A stretch of 64,000 nucleotides of DNA, from positions 1 through 64,000 of the forward strand of contig JAQFVV010006699.1 in assembly GCA_028023455.1 (NCBI GenBank), given 5' to 3'. The translations under genes and the position numbers were made by a program. The number at the start of each line of letters is the position of its first letter. Position 1 is the first letter of the stretch. This stretch comes from Epiperipatus broadwayi. Taxonomy: Eukaryota; Onychophora; Udeonychophora; Euonychophora; Peripatidae. Below the pieces are notes generated by a model that saw only the letters and a program-made list of their open reading frames with translations, searched no databases and was not told the origin of the DNA. Below, piece after piece: positions 33,949-44,839 of this stretch.

Positions 33949-35880
33949 TCATATTTTTTATAAAGAAAGTTTTAATGTTGACTCTGTTTATTATTTTATA
34001 ACATAATATTTATAAAACCAAGGGTTTGCCTCTTAAGTTAAAATATCGATGAACTTTTAAATGTATTATTGATAAAGCAAATTATACTATATGCCAAGTG
34101 AATGTGAAAAATAATTATGAAACACAGATCGTATATTTATTAAAACAATTAATAACGGAAGATAAATGAACATTTATTTCTTAAACAATCATAGAAAAAA
34201 AATTACATTTTAATTTACTTAAAAGTTTTATATGAGCAAATATAAACTTAAAATAATATACTTAAATAATATTTATTTTATAAAGGCAGACGGTATTGAA
34301 ATTAAACTGAGAGACTGCAAACTTCTCAAGCCTAATAATATACTTAACTAAAATAGAAAGTAGAAATTAGAAGTTAGTAAAATAAAGGGGCGATTAAAAA
34401 CAACGGAAGGAATAAATTATTAACGTTGAGAAGAATATTAACTATAAAATATCTGAGGTTTTAAATAAATACTTGATCATTCCTTAAGAACCATCTCATA
34501 GTATATACGTGTGGGAGATGGTGAGCTGGTCCAAATGATGAGTGCTGATTCGGTACAAAATATGTACATTGGAGATAATTTCTCTTTTTCATATGTATGT
34601 GGTAATGTGTATTGGATGTTTAAGTTGGATGAAATATGTATTGAGCTTGAAAGTTTGATATCAAGCCCCTTATAAATAGATTAAGTGTAGTATAAACAAT
34701 GTACATATATTTAAGTATTACATATTCAGCCTGTGTTCTGTCTAACCCTCTTCTGTAATATTAAATGGATATATTAAGATCCTACATGTGAGAGATTAGA
34801 TTGACTTAAGAAAACCATGGATATGACAAATAATTATGACACCAACAAAGGATTAGAGCATTCCATTCTTGGATATATCTGTCATCAAAAACAGTTAACA
34901 CTTAGACAATCTAATATCAATAACAAACAACAATTTCAAATTGTTGTGAAAGTAACCTTCATTCAACAATAAAGGTGGGATATAATAAGTAGTGTACATG
35001 ATAGAAAATTATACCTTTATCAATTTTCTAACAATAGATAGCATTCCATTCCAATAAATATTTATAAAATATGGCCAGCCAGTCATTCTTAAAAATGTGC
35101 TATTAAATAAACCAATATTTACTAACGGTGCTAGAACGTCCTACTCAGTAAACGTTATAAAACAACAAGTGAACCTTCATGCTTAGGGTCTAAATAAACT
35201 AATAATCCTTGACAGCGCTAGAAATAGTGAACATGCCAACAAATTTAAAAGTCAGATTTTGAAATCAGCTTCTTACTAGCAAAGTTTAAAATTATATATT
35301 CCAAGAAAGAGAAATCATAAATATTAATGACCGATGTTAATGAACCACATTAGTTTATATAAATGTAATTATCAAGGGCTTATACTTTGCTTTTATTATT
35401 TGTGCGTAATTTGTATATAAACGTTTTACTTAGAAAAGTTATATATTTTTAATAAATTTTATTTACTGAGCTTACCTTTGATCCACCAAGGTCAAACTCA
35501 GAGCAATCATATAATTTAGGTGAAGTGAAATATAAAATTGAGTTTCCATATATGTACTATGAACAGACAGAAATTTTGAACTTTTATTGGTTATAAGCAG
35601 TATTATCATTAAATGCTGAATACTAAATAGTGGGCTTTAAGAATTGATGACCAGCCATTTCATGAAAACACTTATTAATATGGAGTGCTGTCTATTCATA
35701 ACACATTGAATGCTAGTAGTTTTCTTCGATTTAAATTACAAAAAATTATAAAAAATATGCTACTTTATTTAATAATTACATTTATATAAACTAATAAAAC
35801 AGCACCAAACGCTACATACAGTATTGCCACCCAGTGTAAACCATAGTTGTCAAAAGGTTCCTGCATAAATTCTCTAACTA
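33949..35880. other. AT-rich DNA with a short Penelope-like match
   Basis: GAAATTAAACTGAGAGACTG plus CAA at about 34298-34320 is identical to bases ~57450-57472 of the Penelope-like pseudogene, suggesting a shred of the same element. The remainder is AT-rich with no frame or repeat that I can name. Confidence 0.35.
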
Positions 35881-35887
35881 GCACCTA

Positions 35888-35952
35888 CTCATCCAATATC
35901 TCCAGACAAGTTTCTAGCTTGTGACTTTCATCAGTAAATAGCCTTGGATGTG
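35888..35952 (-). ncRNA. Hammerhead ribozyme, weak stems
   Basis: On the minus strand CTGATGA is intact (plus 35928-35934), followed by a weak stem II (AGT/GCT), GAA, and a two-pair stem III. The predicted cut follows a TGTC phrase. Proximal stem I is only four pairs with two wobbles, but a distal stem-I helix CATCCAA/TTGGATG (plus 35890-35896 with 35944-35950) is perfect. Core conserved, stem II eroded; activity is doubtful. Confidence 0.55.
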
Positions 35953-36651
35953 AGAGCACTGGTATCTAAATCATAGTATTTAATGCAACCCTACAACAGC
36001 CACCATTCACTGGCATAATTATAGAGATTTGAAGCCAGTACAGCATCTATGTATTTAGGTTTCTTTGTTGTTTTTTTTAAATCACAATAACTGTTATTCT
36101 ATGGGCATGATTGGTATAAAACCAATAAAACATCACATGACTGTGTGATATATAAAGTAATGTGGTTTATAATCACATGATGTTAAAAATGGGTTGCTTG
36201 CTTTTCCATGAAATATATAATTAAACTTTACAAGTAACAAGTTGATTTAATATCTGGGCCTTTAAATTATTCTCCATTTTCAATCCTGTCAATTAGTGAT
36301 GGTTTACTTAATATTATTATTTTAATAATAGATAGTTTCTTGTTTTTTAAAAGCATATATTGATGTGGAATGTTGCTTATTCACAACACATGAATGAAAG
36401 TTCCTTCTATTTGTATCTAACTTACAAATTAAAACGTTTTAATTATTTACTTTAGAAAAAAATTTCCAAAATAAATTAAAAGTTATAGTTATGACCATGA
36501 AACTTGATAATGGCGATTTCTAGTCCATCGAAATATCAGATTGTAATGTAAAATATTATTTACATCATATAACCGTAAAAACATTAAATATATATATATA
36601 TATACTTGAAAATAATAAATATACAAACTAACTAAAGGAAAAATAAAAACA

Positions 36652-36839
36652 TAATAAAAACACAGAATTACTTCTATAAAAAAGCTTTTATATTTCAACC
36701 AGCAGACTGGTTTTCATCAGAAAGCAAAATGGCTACTTACAGAAATTAAGCGCTAAAATATTACGGACAGTTACGTATCAGATAACAGAACTAATTCCTA
36801 ATTCCTATAGGCTAAAAATCTTTAAAAACTTTGTATAAT
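36652..36839 (-). repeat. Left arm of hammerhead fold-back element (family B)
   Basis: 188 bp that is the reverse complement of 43422-43603, both ending in TAATAAAAACACAG outward. It contains a hammerhead on the minus strand. The two arms are now 6.6 kb apart because a non-autonomous LTR element and an inner fold-back lie between them. Confidence 0.88.
36666..36729 (-). ncRNA. Hammerhead ribozyme, left arm
   Basis: Minus strand: stem I TTGCTTT with GAAGTAA (7 pairs including two G-T), CTGATGA (plus 36714-36720), one unpaired A, stem II AACCAG/CTGGTT with loop TCTG, GAA, an AT-rich stem III with one T-T mismatch, and an ATA cleavage triplet before GAAG (cut between plus 36675 and 36674). The extra A before stem II departs from the strict consensus. 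Confidence 0.7.
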
Positions 36840-36860
36840 ATATATATATAGAGAGAGAGA

Positions 36861-37490
36861 TACAAAACACTAAAAAAATTACTTCACAAAAAACATTTTA
36901 AAAACTAAAACCATACATAATTATTATACTGTATATTAAAATATATCAAAAAACAATAAAAAATATATTATTATATATGCACACACTAAAAAACTCTATA
37001 TATACATATATTCTATTATATGTATTTTACTATATACATATATATCTTACGCACATATATTATATATATATTTAACATTTATTCTACTTCGTACTAGTCC
37101 ACCTATAAAATAGTTATTTAGGAAACAAAAAATTAAAAAATAATTATTTAGGAAATAAAAAAATACGTAAATCCCTAGGAAACCAGGTAATTCAAAGATG
37201 TGATAGTACGTATATTCATATTCATACCATGATGATGTAATGTCTTAAATTTAAAAATTAAAAAACTCTCTGTTTTCTTTCTTATTTGCATAAGATATAT
37301 ATGTATATAGTAAAATACATATAGTGGAATATATGTACATATAGAGTTTTTTTTACTGTGTGAATATATAATAATATATTTTTTATTGTTTTTTGATATA
37401 TTTTAATATATAATAATTATGTATGGTTTTAGTTTTTTCAAATGTTTTTTGTCAAATAATTTTTTTAGTATTTTTTATACAAAGTTTTGT
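36861..37490. repeat. Inner fold-back element, ~200-bp arms
   Basis: Arms 36861-37060 and 37290-37490 are reverse complements with small indels (shared AACCATACATAATTATTATA and ACTCTATATATACATATAT). The interior of ~230 bp includes two near copies of AAATAATTATTTAGGAAA. It lies within the family-B element, adjoining (TA)n and (GA)n. Confidence 0.75.
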
Positions 37491-37498
37491 AAATATAT

Positions 37499-39238
37499 TG
37501 AACCGTATTCGAATATGTGTATTCGAAACACCGGCCTCTTAGGCAGAGAAGAACATACTCGGAGAGTATGTATGCCCAAACGATAGCTATAAGGTATATA
37601 ACTAACGTTACATTTCCAGGACATAACTTCTTCTCGACTGTTGAGTTCAACACCAAGTTCAAAGCACTTTTTTTGTTTGTGTATAAACACGGGCGCCAGC
37701 TGCTTATTCTAAAAGAAAGTGGCTAACAGGTTTATCTGGGCATAATTGCTGAGATATTCTTGACTTCGTTTAAGGAGAAGCCATAATACATCACATCACA
37801 TCACATCAATAGACAACGCACTTTGAATAGTGGCAACTAACCCAACGCCTAAATCCACGACTAGCTCAGTTGTTTGTAATCACTAATAGATTATACTTAA
37901 TTAGTGGTTAAAAGACTTGATAAAGAATTTGTTAAAAAGAATTTAAAAAAAGAATTGTAAAAGAATTGATAAAAAGGAATTGATAAAAATAATTGACCGA
38001 CAAATAAAGTTTAATTTTAAAGATAATTTATTAACTAACATTTATTTTCTAAATTTAAACATTTTATAATTCTAATAAAACACACGCATATTTTAAATTG
38101 ACATTTCTAAACTAGTTTAAATATTCTTGTTTACTTTCATAACAAAACACTGGTATTTATCTAATTTAACTAATAAATATTGATATAAGGATCACGCACA
38201 TATTAACTCATGCAAACACATAATAATATTAAGGTATTACATAGCATTTGAAATTTAATCACACACATATCAATAGTTCATTTATGTATGATATCGAGTT
38301 CATATAATTAGACTCTTGGAGGATTCGCACGAATTAATGAAATGCAATGGCTATTACAGTATAACAAAAATAAGCAAATGTTTTACCTAGGATTTTGAAT
38401 GTTGACGTAGAATTTTGTTCTTTGGAGGCTGCTTTCGGTGAGGATATTTCCATTATAAATGCTTACCAGCCGGAGTTTCCTGATTTTCACGATTATTGCT
38501 ATCGGAGACAAATAGATACTGACGGAGATTTTCTAAGATGTTAAGCTGACATTATTTCACGGGCAGATCTGCTGTTTTCTCAGACATCTGGGCTGGAGAT
38601 AAACGTGCGTTCCCAAGATCTTCTCAACACTGCATTTTGTTTGTTAACTGCACAATTAATTTCTGAACTGCACTCACTCAATTAATTTGTGGAACTGATT
38701 GTCTCAACTCAATTAATTTGTGGAATGAATTACTGTCCGATAAAAAAGGTCTATTTATACCTGCGCCTTGTTGTCTTTCTGATATCTCCGGCAAAGATCT
38801 GTTGTCAAATTCCTTATCAATTAATCCTTTGATAAACGTGTTTTGGAAGATTGCTTAATTAGTAATAGCCATGCAAAAACGTATTGTTTTATATTAATTA
38901 ATATCTAATAGCCATTGCCGTGTTTTTCAATGATAATCTTCTTTAACTTTCACATACATTTTATATATTTACAAATGTACATATATACACACATATATTT
39001 TTAATACAATTTACTATTTAGTTTTAACATTATTTTTTCTTTAATTAAAATTGAATGAAAAGAGATTTGTATATTTATATTTTTACGAATACTAATAAAA
39101 ACTATTTAATTCCTATCTTTTTCTAAAACAAACTGAATAAACTCTTCAACATTTAATTTTATGTTTTTCTTTTACGAAAGATTACTTTAATAATAATTTT
39201 AGATAAAAATTATATGTGCCTATATCAATATAGGTACA
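37499..39238 (-). repeat. 3' LTR of the LARD-like element
   Basis: 1740 bp, closely matching 41745-43409. It has an extra ~94-bp segment near 37713-37807 containing CATCACATCACATCACATCA, absent from the right LTR. The small frames near 37465-37726 recur at 41712-41966 because they are LTR sequence, not genes. Confidence 0.9.
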
Positions 39239-39240
39239 TT

Positions 39241-39262
39241 ACACCGCCCTTCCTTTTGAGAG
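39241..39262 (-). promoter_or_regulatory. Polypurine tract of the LARD-like element
   Basis: On the minus strand AAAAGGAAGGGCGGTGTAA directly precedes the TGTACC start of the 3' LTR. Position and composition fit a plus-strand priming site. Confidence 0.65.
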
Positions 39263-40654
39263 TAAAATGCGTCATTTTTGACCATTTTATCTCTGACAAC
39301 ATTAAATATTAATTTATTATTCCTTCTAAGTTTGCTTTTTGGTATCTTTTCCTTTTCCATACTAAGGGCAATCTCCAATTATGCTTTTCTTCTTTCTATG
39401 CTGGTAACATTGCTTACAATGTTCGTCCTGGATAATGACCATGAGGACAAACTAAATTTGTGGCACAGGGATCTTTTGTAAACGAAGCTTCGGCTGCCGA
39501 TTCTCTTGATCGGACTTTGACTAAGAAAAGGTGGCTGCAAATGGCAGGAATTTCAACTGTCCATTTTCGACTTACGCCCTGGAAAACGATTGCCGATTCT
39601 CTTGATCGGACTTTGACTAAGCAGCTACAATGGCAGGAATTTTCAACTGTCCATTTCCGACTTACGCTTTGGAAAACGAGGTACGACTTACTCTGGTTGT
39701 TGCCAGTGCGCTTTTTAAAAGAGGAATGATCCCGGCCAATCCGTTACGGGTACTAGAATTTATCCAGTCGAGAGCTTTAAACTTAATCCTTATCTAACTT
39801 ATTTCAATACTACCCTCATCCCTTTAGATTCGAACCCTTATACACTCCTAATACAACTTAGATTGACTTTCTATTATTTATCACTAATCCTACAATATTA
39901 TTTTAAACACACATGAACATTACTTTAACATATTTATTTATATTATTCTGAACTATTACGAACATTATCTTACATATTTATTTAACTTACAATACTATTC
40001 TAAACTATCATGGACATCAATTTACATATTTATTTATATTACGATATTACTTTTAACCCATTACTTTAACTTATATATTAACGTGCGTGTACTCAGAAAA
40101 AAACTATTTTGCTTTATTATGATTCATTCATTATTATTTTACTAGAGATTTTTTTTTATCTTGATTATTTTAAACAATTTATTTACATCCTTTTCTTAAC
40201 TTACGGTATTCAAAACAAACTTTTATTTTAACATGCGTATATTCAAAAAACTATTTTATTTTACTACGAATATTTTATTTATTTTCTACAGATATATTAT
40301 ACTTATTTATTTAACTTGTTTTTATTTTATGTATTTCCGTTATTTTATTCATTTATTTAATTCTACAAACATTATTTCTAAATCCTTAATTTGACCCATT
40401 TATTTAACTTGATTTTTTATTTATTTGAACTGTTTATTTACGAACATTTCCTTAATTAATATGTGCGTGGAGAAAAAAAATCTTTTATTTTGCGAAGCCT
40501 CCATTATTATTATTTGACAAAACAATCCATCATTTTAAATAGCGAAATTCTAATTCAGGCTTTTCACCTACGTCAAAATAATTATATTAGACTCATAGTC
40601 CATTTCCGGTCCTTTTTGTTTATTTCCTTTACTATTCCGCCCGTTTACTAACTT
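39263..40654 (-). other. Non-coding interior of the LARD-like element
   Basis: No pol remnant can be recognised. A 96-bp tandem duplication lies at 39495-39680 (TGCCGATTCTCTTGATCGG repeated; shared CAACTGTCCATTT). The remainder is AT-rich with repeated ATTTATTTA phrases. Confidence 0.6.
39495..39680. repeat. Two-unit 96-bp tandem duplication
   Basis: Units at 39495-39590 and 39591-39680 share TGCCGATTCTCTTGATCGG, ACTTTGACTAAG, GGCAGGAATTT and CTTACGC. Small substitutions and an indel separate them, so it is older than the RTE duplication at 8941. Confidence 0.85.
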
Positions 40655-41389
40655 TTAAACTATGTCAGGTGGTTCCTTCTTTCTTTCTACAAATTCTATA
40701 ATATAAACTAACTTTCCTCTCTTATCGGTTCCGCTTATATATTTTATTGCTTTATCTCTTTCTCTCTCTGTTCTGTTTTCGACTTCGTAACTCAGAAAAC
40801 CTTTATACCTAGACAAACTCCGAATTACTTCAATCTGGGAATATTTTTTTCTACGCTTTCTCTTTGTTTTAAATCTACGTCTACAGCAAATGCGAACGTT
40901 TACTTTAACCTTTTTAAATTTTTGTAAAAACTCTTTTACGCTATTTTCTACCTTTTGATCTACATAAGTTTCTACTTTATCTGTCACAACGCTATCTGAT
41001 TCTAATTCAATTTCTGCCTCTTTCGTGACCTCAACTCCCTGACTTTCTTTAATTAAATCTAACTCTATAACTTCTTGGTTCTTCTCTACCTTTACCGTTA
41101 TCTCACATCTTATTTCTCTTACTTCTGCTCTGAGTTCTTTAATTTCTGTTTTAACCTGACTAAATTCTGCCTTCAATTCTGCTTTGAGTTCTTCTTTAAG
41201 CTCTTGTTGGCTTTGTTTAATTTCTTGACACATATCTTTTATCAATTCTGCTTTGAACTCTTGCATCATATTCATCATCATTTTCATCATCATTCGCATC
41301 TCAGATACTTCTTCTTTCTCCTTTTCTACTAACTGGGGATTTTTAAAATATATTGGGCTTTCTTTCGGATCCATTTTCAAAAATTTCAA
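40655..41389 (-). CDS. Coiled-coil Gag-like protein of the LARD-like element
   Basis: 244 codons, the only intact frame of this element and placed at its 5' end, where gag would be. Residues ~1-30 are mixed with a Met-rich stretch (MRMMMKMMMNMM). Residues ~45-115 form a strong Glu/Lys/Leu coiled coil (KEELKAELKAEF, KTEIKELRAEV). A basic patch (RRRFKTKRKRRKK) near residue 170 could bind nucleic acid. No zinc knuckle and no capsid signature were recognised. An intact frame in an element without pol suggests the protein is kept for its own mobilisation, but function is not shown. The general style matches the charged coiled-coil Gag N-terminus of the gypsy element at 27454-28350. Confidence 0.65.
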   Translation of the reverse strand: MKFLKMDPKESPIYFKNPQLVEKEKEEVSEMRMMMKMMMNMMQEFKAELIKDMCQEIKQSQQELKEELKAELKAEFSQVKTEIKELRAEVREIRCEITVKVEKNQEVIELDLIKESQGVEVTKEAEIELESDSVVTDKVETYVDQKVENSVKEFLQKFKKVKVNVRICCRRRFKTKRKRRKKYSQIEVIRSLSRYKGFLSYEVENRTERERDKAIKYISGTDKRGKLVYIIEFVERKKEPPDIV

Positions 41390-41722
41390 TTTTAAAGTAC
41401 TAGCGCTTATGTTAAACTAAATTTAATATACGACTTATTTATTTATTTTTCTTACTAATACGGAAACTCACGTTAACTCCAGACTTTTGTCCTTTTCGCT
41501 ACCCGCTCTTAATGCTTTAACTCCACCCATAACATCATATTGACTCTGATTTGATAGCATATATGTCAAAATCTCTTTTCATTTCGGAAAAAAAAAGTTT
41601 TCGGTCAATTCTTTTTTTTTAAAATTAAAACACTTTTACATACGTAATTTAACTTTTGTATAAAACAAAATTTTCAAACAAGAAACAAAGTATTTATTTA
41701 ACTGTCGTTTATTAGAAGTTCA

Positions 41723-41743
41723 GCCCCAAGTTGGGTCTAGCCA
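41723..41743 (-). promoter_or_regulatory. tRNA-Lys-type primer-binding site
   Basis: One base inside the 5' LTR end the minus strand starts TGGC, then after four bases CCCAACTTGGGGC. This is close to the Lys-type TGGCGCCCAACGTGGGGC. It sets the element orientation to minus. Confidence 0.7.
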
Positions 41744-41744
41744 T

Positions 41745-43409
41745 TGAACCGTATTCGAATATGTGTATTCGAAACACCGGCCTCTTAGGCAGAGAAGAAC
41801 ATACTCGGAGAGTATGTATGCCCAAACGATAGCTATAAAGTATATAACTAATGTTACATTTCCAGGACATAACTTCTTCTCGACTGTTGAGTTCAACACC
41901 AAGTTCAAAGCACTTTTTTTGTTTGTGTATAAACACGGGCGCCAGCTGCTTATTCTAAAAGAATAGACAACGCACTTTGAATAGTGGCAACTAACCCAAC
42001 GCCTAAATCCACGACTAGCTCAGTTGTTTGTAATCACTAATAGATTATACTTAATTAGTGGTTAAAAGACTTGATAAAGAATTTGTTAAAAAGAATTTAT
42101 AAAAAGAATTGTAAAAGAATTGATAAAAAGGAATTGATAAAAAGAATTGACCGACAAATAAAGTTTAATTTTAAAGATAATTTATTAACTAACATTTATT
42201 TTCTAAATTTAAACATTTTATAATTCTAATAAAACACACGCATATTTTAAATTGACATTTCTAAACTAGTTTAAATATTCTTGTTTACTTTCATAACAAA
42301 ACACTGGTATTTATCTAATTTAACTAATAAATATTGATATAAGGATCACGCACATATTAACTCATGCACACACATAATAATATTAAAGTATTACATAGCA
42401 TTTGAAATTTAATCACACACATCAATAGTTCATTTATGTATGATATCGAGTTCATATAATTAGACTCTTGGAGGATTCGCACGAATTAATGAAATGCAAT
42501 GGCTATTACAGTATAACGAAAATAAGCAAATGTTTTACCTAGGATTTTGAATGTTGACGTAGAATTTTGTTCTTTGGAGGCTGCTTTCAGTGAGGATATT
42601 TCCATTATAAATGCTTACCAGCCGGCTGGGACGTTTCCTTGCTGAGTTTCCTGATTTTCACGATTATTGCTATCGGAGACAAATAGATACTGACGGAGAT
42701 TTTCTAAGATGTTAAGCTGACATTATTTCACGGGCAGATCTGCTGTTTTCTCGGACATCTGGGCTGGAGGTAAACGTGCGTTCCCAAGATCTTCTCAACA
42801 CTGCATTTTGTTTGTTAACTGCACAATTAATTTCTGAACTGCACTCACTCAATTAATTTGTGGAACTGATTGTCTCAACTCAATTAATTTGTGGAATGAA
42901 TTACTGTCCGATAAAAAAGGTCTATTTATACCTGCGCCTTGTTGTCTTTCTGATATCTCCGGCAAAGATCTGTTGTCAAATTCCTTATCAATTAATCCTT
43001 TGATAAACGTGTTTTGGAAGATTGCTTAATTAGTAATAGCCATGCAAAAACGTATTGTTTTATATTAATTAATATCTAATAGCCATTGCCGTGTTTTTTA
43101 ATGATAATCTTCTTTAACTTTCACATACATTTTATATATTTACAAATGTACATATATACGCACATATATTTTTAATACAATTTACTATTTAGTTTTAACA
43201 TTATTTTTTCTTTAATTAAACTTGAATGAAAAGAGATTTGTATATTTATATTTTTACGAATACTAATAAAAACTATTTAATTCCTATCTTTTTCTAAAAC
43301 AAACTGAATAAACTCTTCAACATTTAATTTTATGTTTTTCTTTTACGAAAGATTATTTTAATAATAATTTTAAATAAAAATTATATGTGCCTATATCAAT
43401 ATAGGTACA
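41745..43409 (-). repeat. 5' LTR of the LARD-like element
   Basis: 1665 bp. It matches the left LTR except that it lacks the 94-bp segment and has an extra ~20 bp near 42629 (CTGGGACGTTTCC). Few other differences are visible, so insertion looks fairly recent. Confidence 0.9.
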
Positions 43410-43421
43410 ATATATATATAT

Positions 43422-43603
43422 ATTATACAAAGTTTTTAAAGATTTTTAGCCTATAGGAATTAGTTTTGTTTTCTGATACGTATCTGTCTGTAATATTTTA
43501 GTGCTTAATTTCTGTAAGTAGCCATTTTGCTTTCTGATGAAAACCAGTCTGCTGGTTGAAATATAAAAGTTTTTTTTATAGAAGTAATTCTGTGTTTTTA
43601 TTA
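43422..43603 (+). repeat. Right arm of hammerhead fold-back element (family B)
   Basis: Reverse complement of 36652-36839. It begins ATTATACAAAGTTTTTAAAG just right of the LARD element and ends at a (TA)n tract. Confidence 0.88.
43525..43588 (+). ncRNA. Hammerhead ribozyme, right arm
   Basis: Stem I TTGCTTT (43527-43533) with GAAGTAA (43581-43587). CTGATGA 43534-43540. An unpaired A, then stem II AACCAG/CTGGTT with loop TCTG. GAA 43558-43560. Stem III 43561-43579 with one T-T mismatch. ATA triplet; predicted cut after 43580. Same architecture as the left arm, so each strand of the fold-back carries one ribozyme pointing outward. Confidence 0.72.
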
Positions 43604-43614
43604 TATATATATAT

Positions 43615-43705
43615 AATTATAATTGAAATAATATTTTTAACGGTTTACAAACAATTACAAACAATCTTTAAATCCGCAGCAGTACTTTCGGTTACTTTCT
43701 AATAA
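43615..43705. repeat. Fragment of the TTAACGGTTTACAAAC fold-back family (C)
   Basis: TTAACGGTTTACAAACAATT, AAATCCGCAG and TACTTTCGGTTA match one arm of the palindrome at 49966-50151. Only one arm is present. Confidence 0.75.
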
Positions 43706-43739
43706 ATTGCTTAACTTGCTTTTAAGATTGCATTTAAAT

Positions 43740-44660
43740 GTTCACTAGAGGAAACTTGCCAATAACTCTAATCAAGCTTTATTTTATAAGTGCCGAAAGT
43801 GAAAGAATTCAAAATCTCTATTGGAAAGTCCCTATCTCCATACCAATTGTTTTCGAGCTTGTGGCCAACCTTAATGGAGTGCTGGGACTCTAGAAACTAG
43901 ATGTAAAATGCTAACTAGAAAGTCAGTATTTATAAAACATGTTACTATTAATTGGAAGGCCTGAACTTTTCAGTCATGTAAATGTCTTAACATCCAGCCT
44001 TACAACCCAGATACCTATATGGGTCTGAATTCAGCTCACTTTCACCATATAGTAATAGCCTTTGAGTAATAGCCTTTGCAATATAGCATTGCAAAAGCCT
44101 TCAAAGGTACATCTATAATAATTAATAAAACAAATCATTAATTTCTAACTTGCTTTTAAGCTTGCATTTAAATGTTCACTAGAGGGCAATTATCAATAGC
44201 TCTCATCAAAACTTTATTTTATAAATGCTGAAAGAGAAAGAATTCAATATCTCTATCAGAAATTCTTTATCTCCAGTCAAATTGGTTTCCAATTTGTCGC
44301 TCATCTCAGTGGAGCACTGGGACTCTAAAAACTAAATCTAAATTGCTAACTCAAATGTCAATACTTAAAACCATGTTACTGTCAATTTAGCTATCTGGTT
44401 TGTAAGGATGGATTTGAAGACATTTACATGTCTGAAAAGTTCAGGTTTTCAAATTGATAGTAACATGTTTTATAAGTGCTGATTTTTGAGTTAGCATTTT
44501 AGATCTAGTCTTTAGAGTCCCAGTGCTCCACTGAGGTGAGCCATAAGCTCGAAACTGATTGGTCTGGAGATAGGGACTTTCCAATAGAGATTTTGAATTT
44601 TTTCTCTTTTCACACTTATAAAATAAAGCTTGATTAGATCTATTGGTAAGCTCTCTCTAG
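43740..44660. mobile_element. Hammerhead-derived repeat array (minus, minus, plus)
   Basis: Two tandem minus-strand units (43740-44130 and 44150-44400) share CTTTTAAG-TTGCATTTAAATGTTCACTAG, TCTATCTCCA-type, GGAGTGCTGGGACTCTA, and GTCTTAACATCCAGC-like phrases. A third, inverted unit (44400-44660) faces them. Each unit holds a hammerhead-derived core at the same relative place. The array is bounded on the right by (TA)n (44664-44718). No ORF. Confidence 0.75.
44525..44570 (+). ncRNA. Hammerhead-like core with substituted A9
   Basis: Stem I CTCCA/TGGAG is perfect (44526-44530 with 44565-44569). Stem II GAGC/GCTC is perfect. GAA is at 44551-44553. A short stem III closes at T44563, and GTC gives a good cut site after 44564. 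The core reads CTGAGGT, so position 9 is T where hammerheads need A. All members of this family share a T there. Expected to be weak or inactive. Confidence 0.55.

Positions 44661-44663
<3 letters not shown>

Positions 44664-44718
<55 letters not shown>
44664..44718. repeat. (TA)n microsatellite
   Basis: About 55 bp of pure TA at the edge of the hammerhead-derived array. Another (TA)n lies at 44821-44840. Similar tracts flank most fold-back elements in the window. Confidence 0.95.
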
Positions 44719-44719
<1 letters not shown>

Positions 44720-44839
44720 CAAGCATTAATAGCTCTTAACATGTTTTCCACTTATCATTATCCCCAGACCAGTTTCAAGCCATTGGCTGTCGTTAGTGAT
44801 ACACTAGGATCTTCAGACATTATATATATATATATATAT

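Larger units (their letters stand above)
37499..43409 (-). mobile_element. Non-autonomous LTR retrotransposon (LARD-like)
   Basis: Direct repeats 37499-39238 and 41745-43409 enclose 2.5 kb. Ends are TG...CA. ATAT flanks both sides (37495-37498 and 43410-43413), a possible 4-bp target duplication, though weak evidence inside (TA)n. A Lys-type primer site sits at the right LTR and a purine tract at the left LTR, so the element reads on the minus strand. It encodes one coiled-coil protein and no protease, RT or integrase, so it must rely on another element. The shared Lys-type primer site makes the gypsy element at 18717 a candidate helper relative. Confidence 0.88.

Noticed and set aside
37465-37726. 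Frames found twice (also at 41712-41966), suggesting a duplicated gene
   Set aside because: The duplication is the LTR pair of the 37499-43409 element, and frames occur on both strands.
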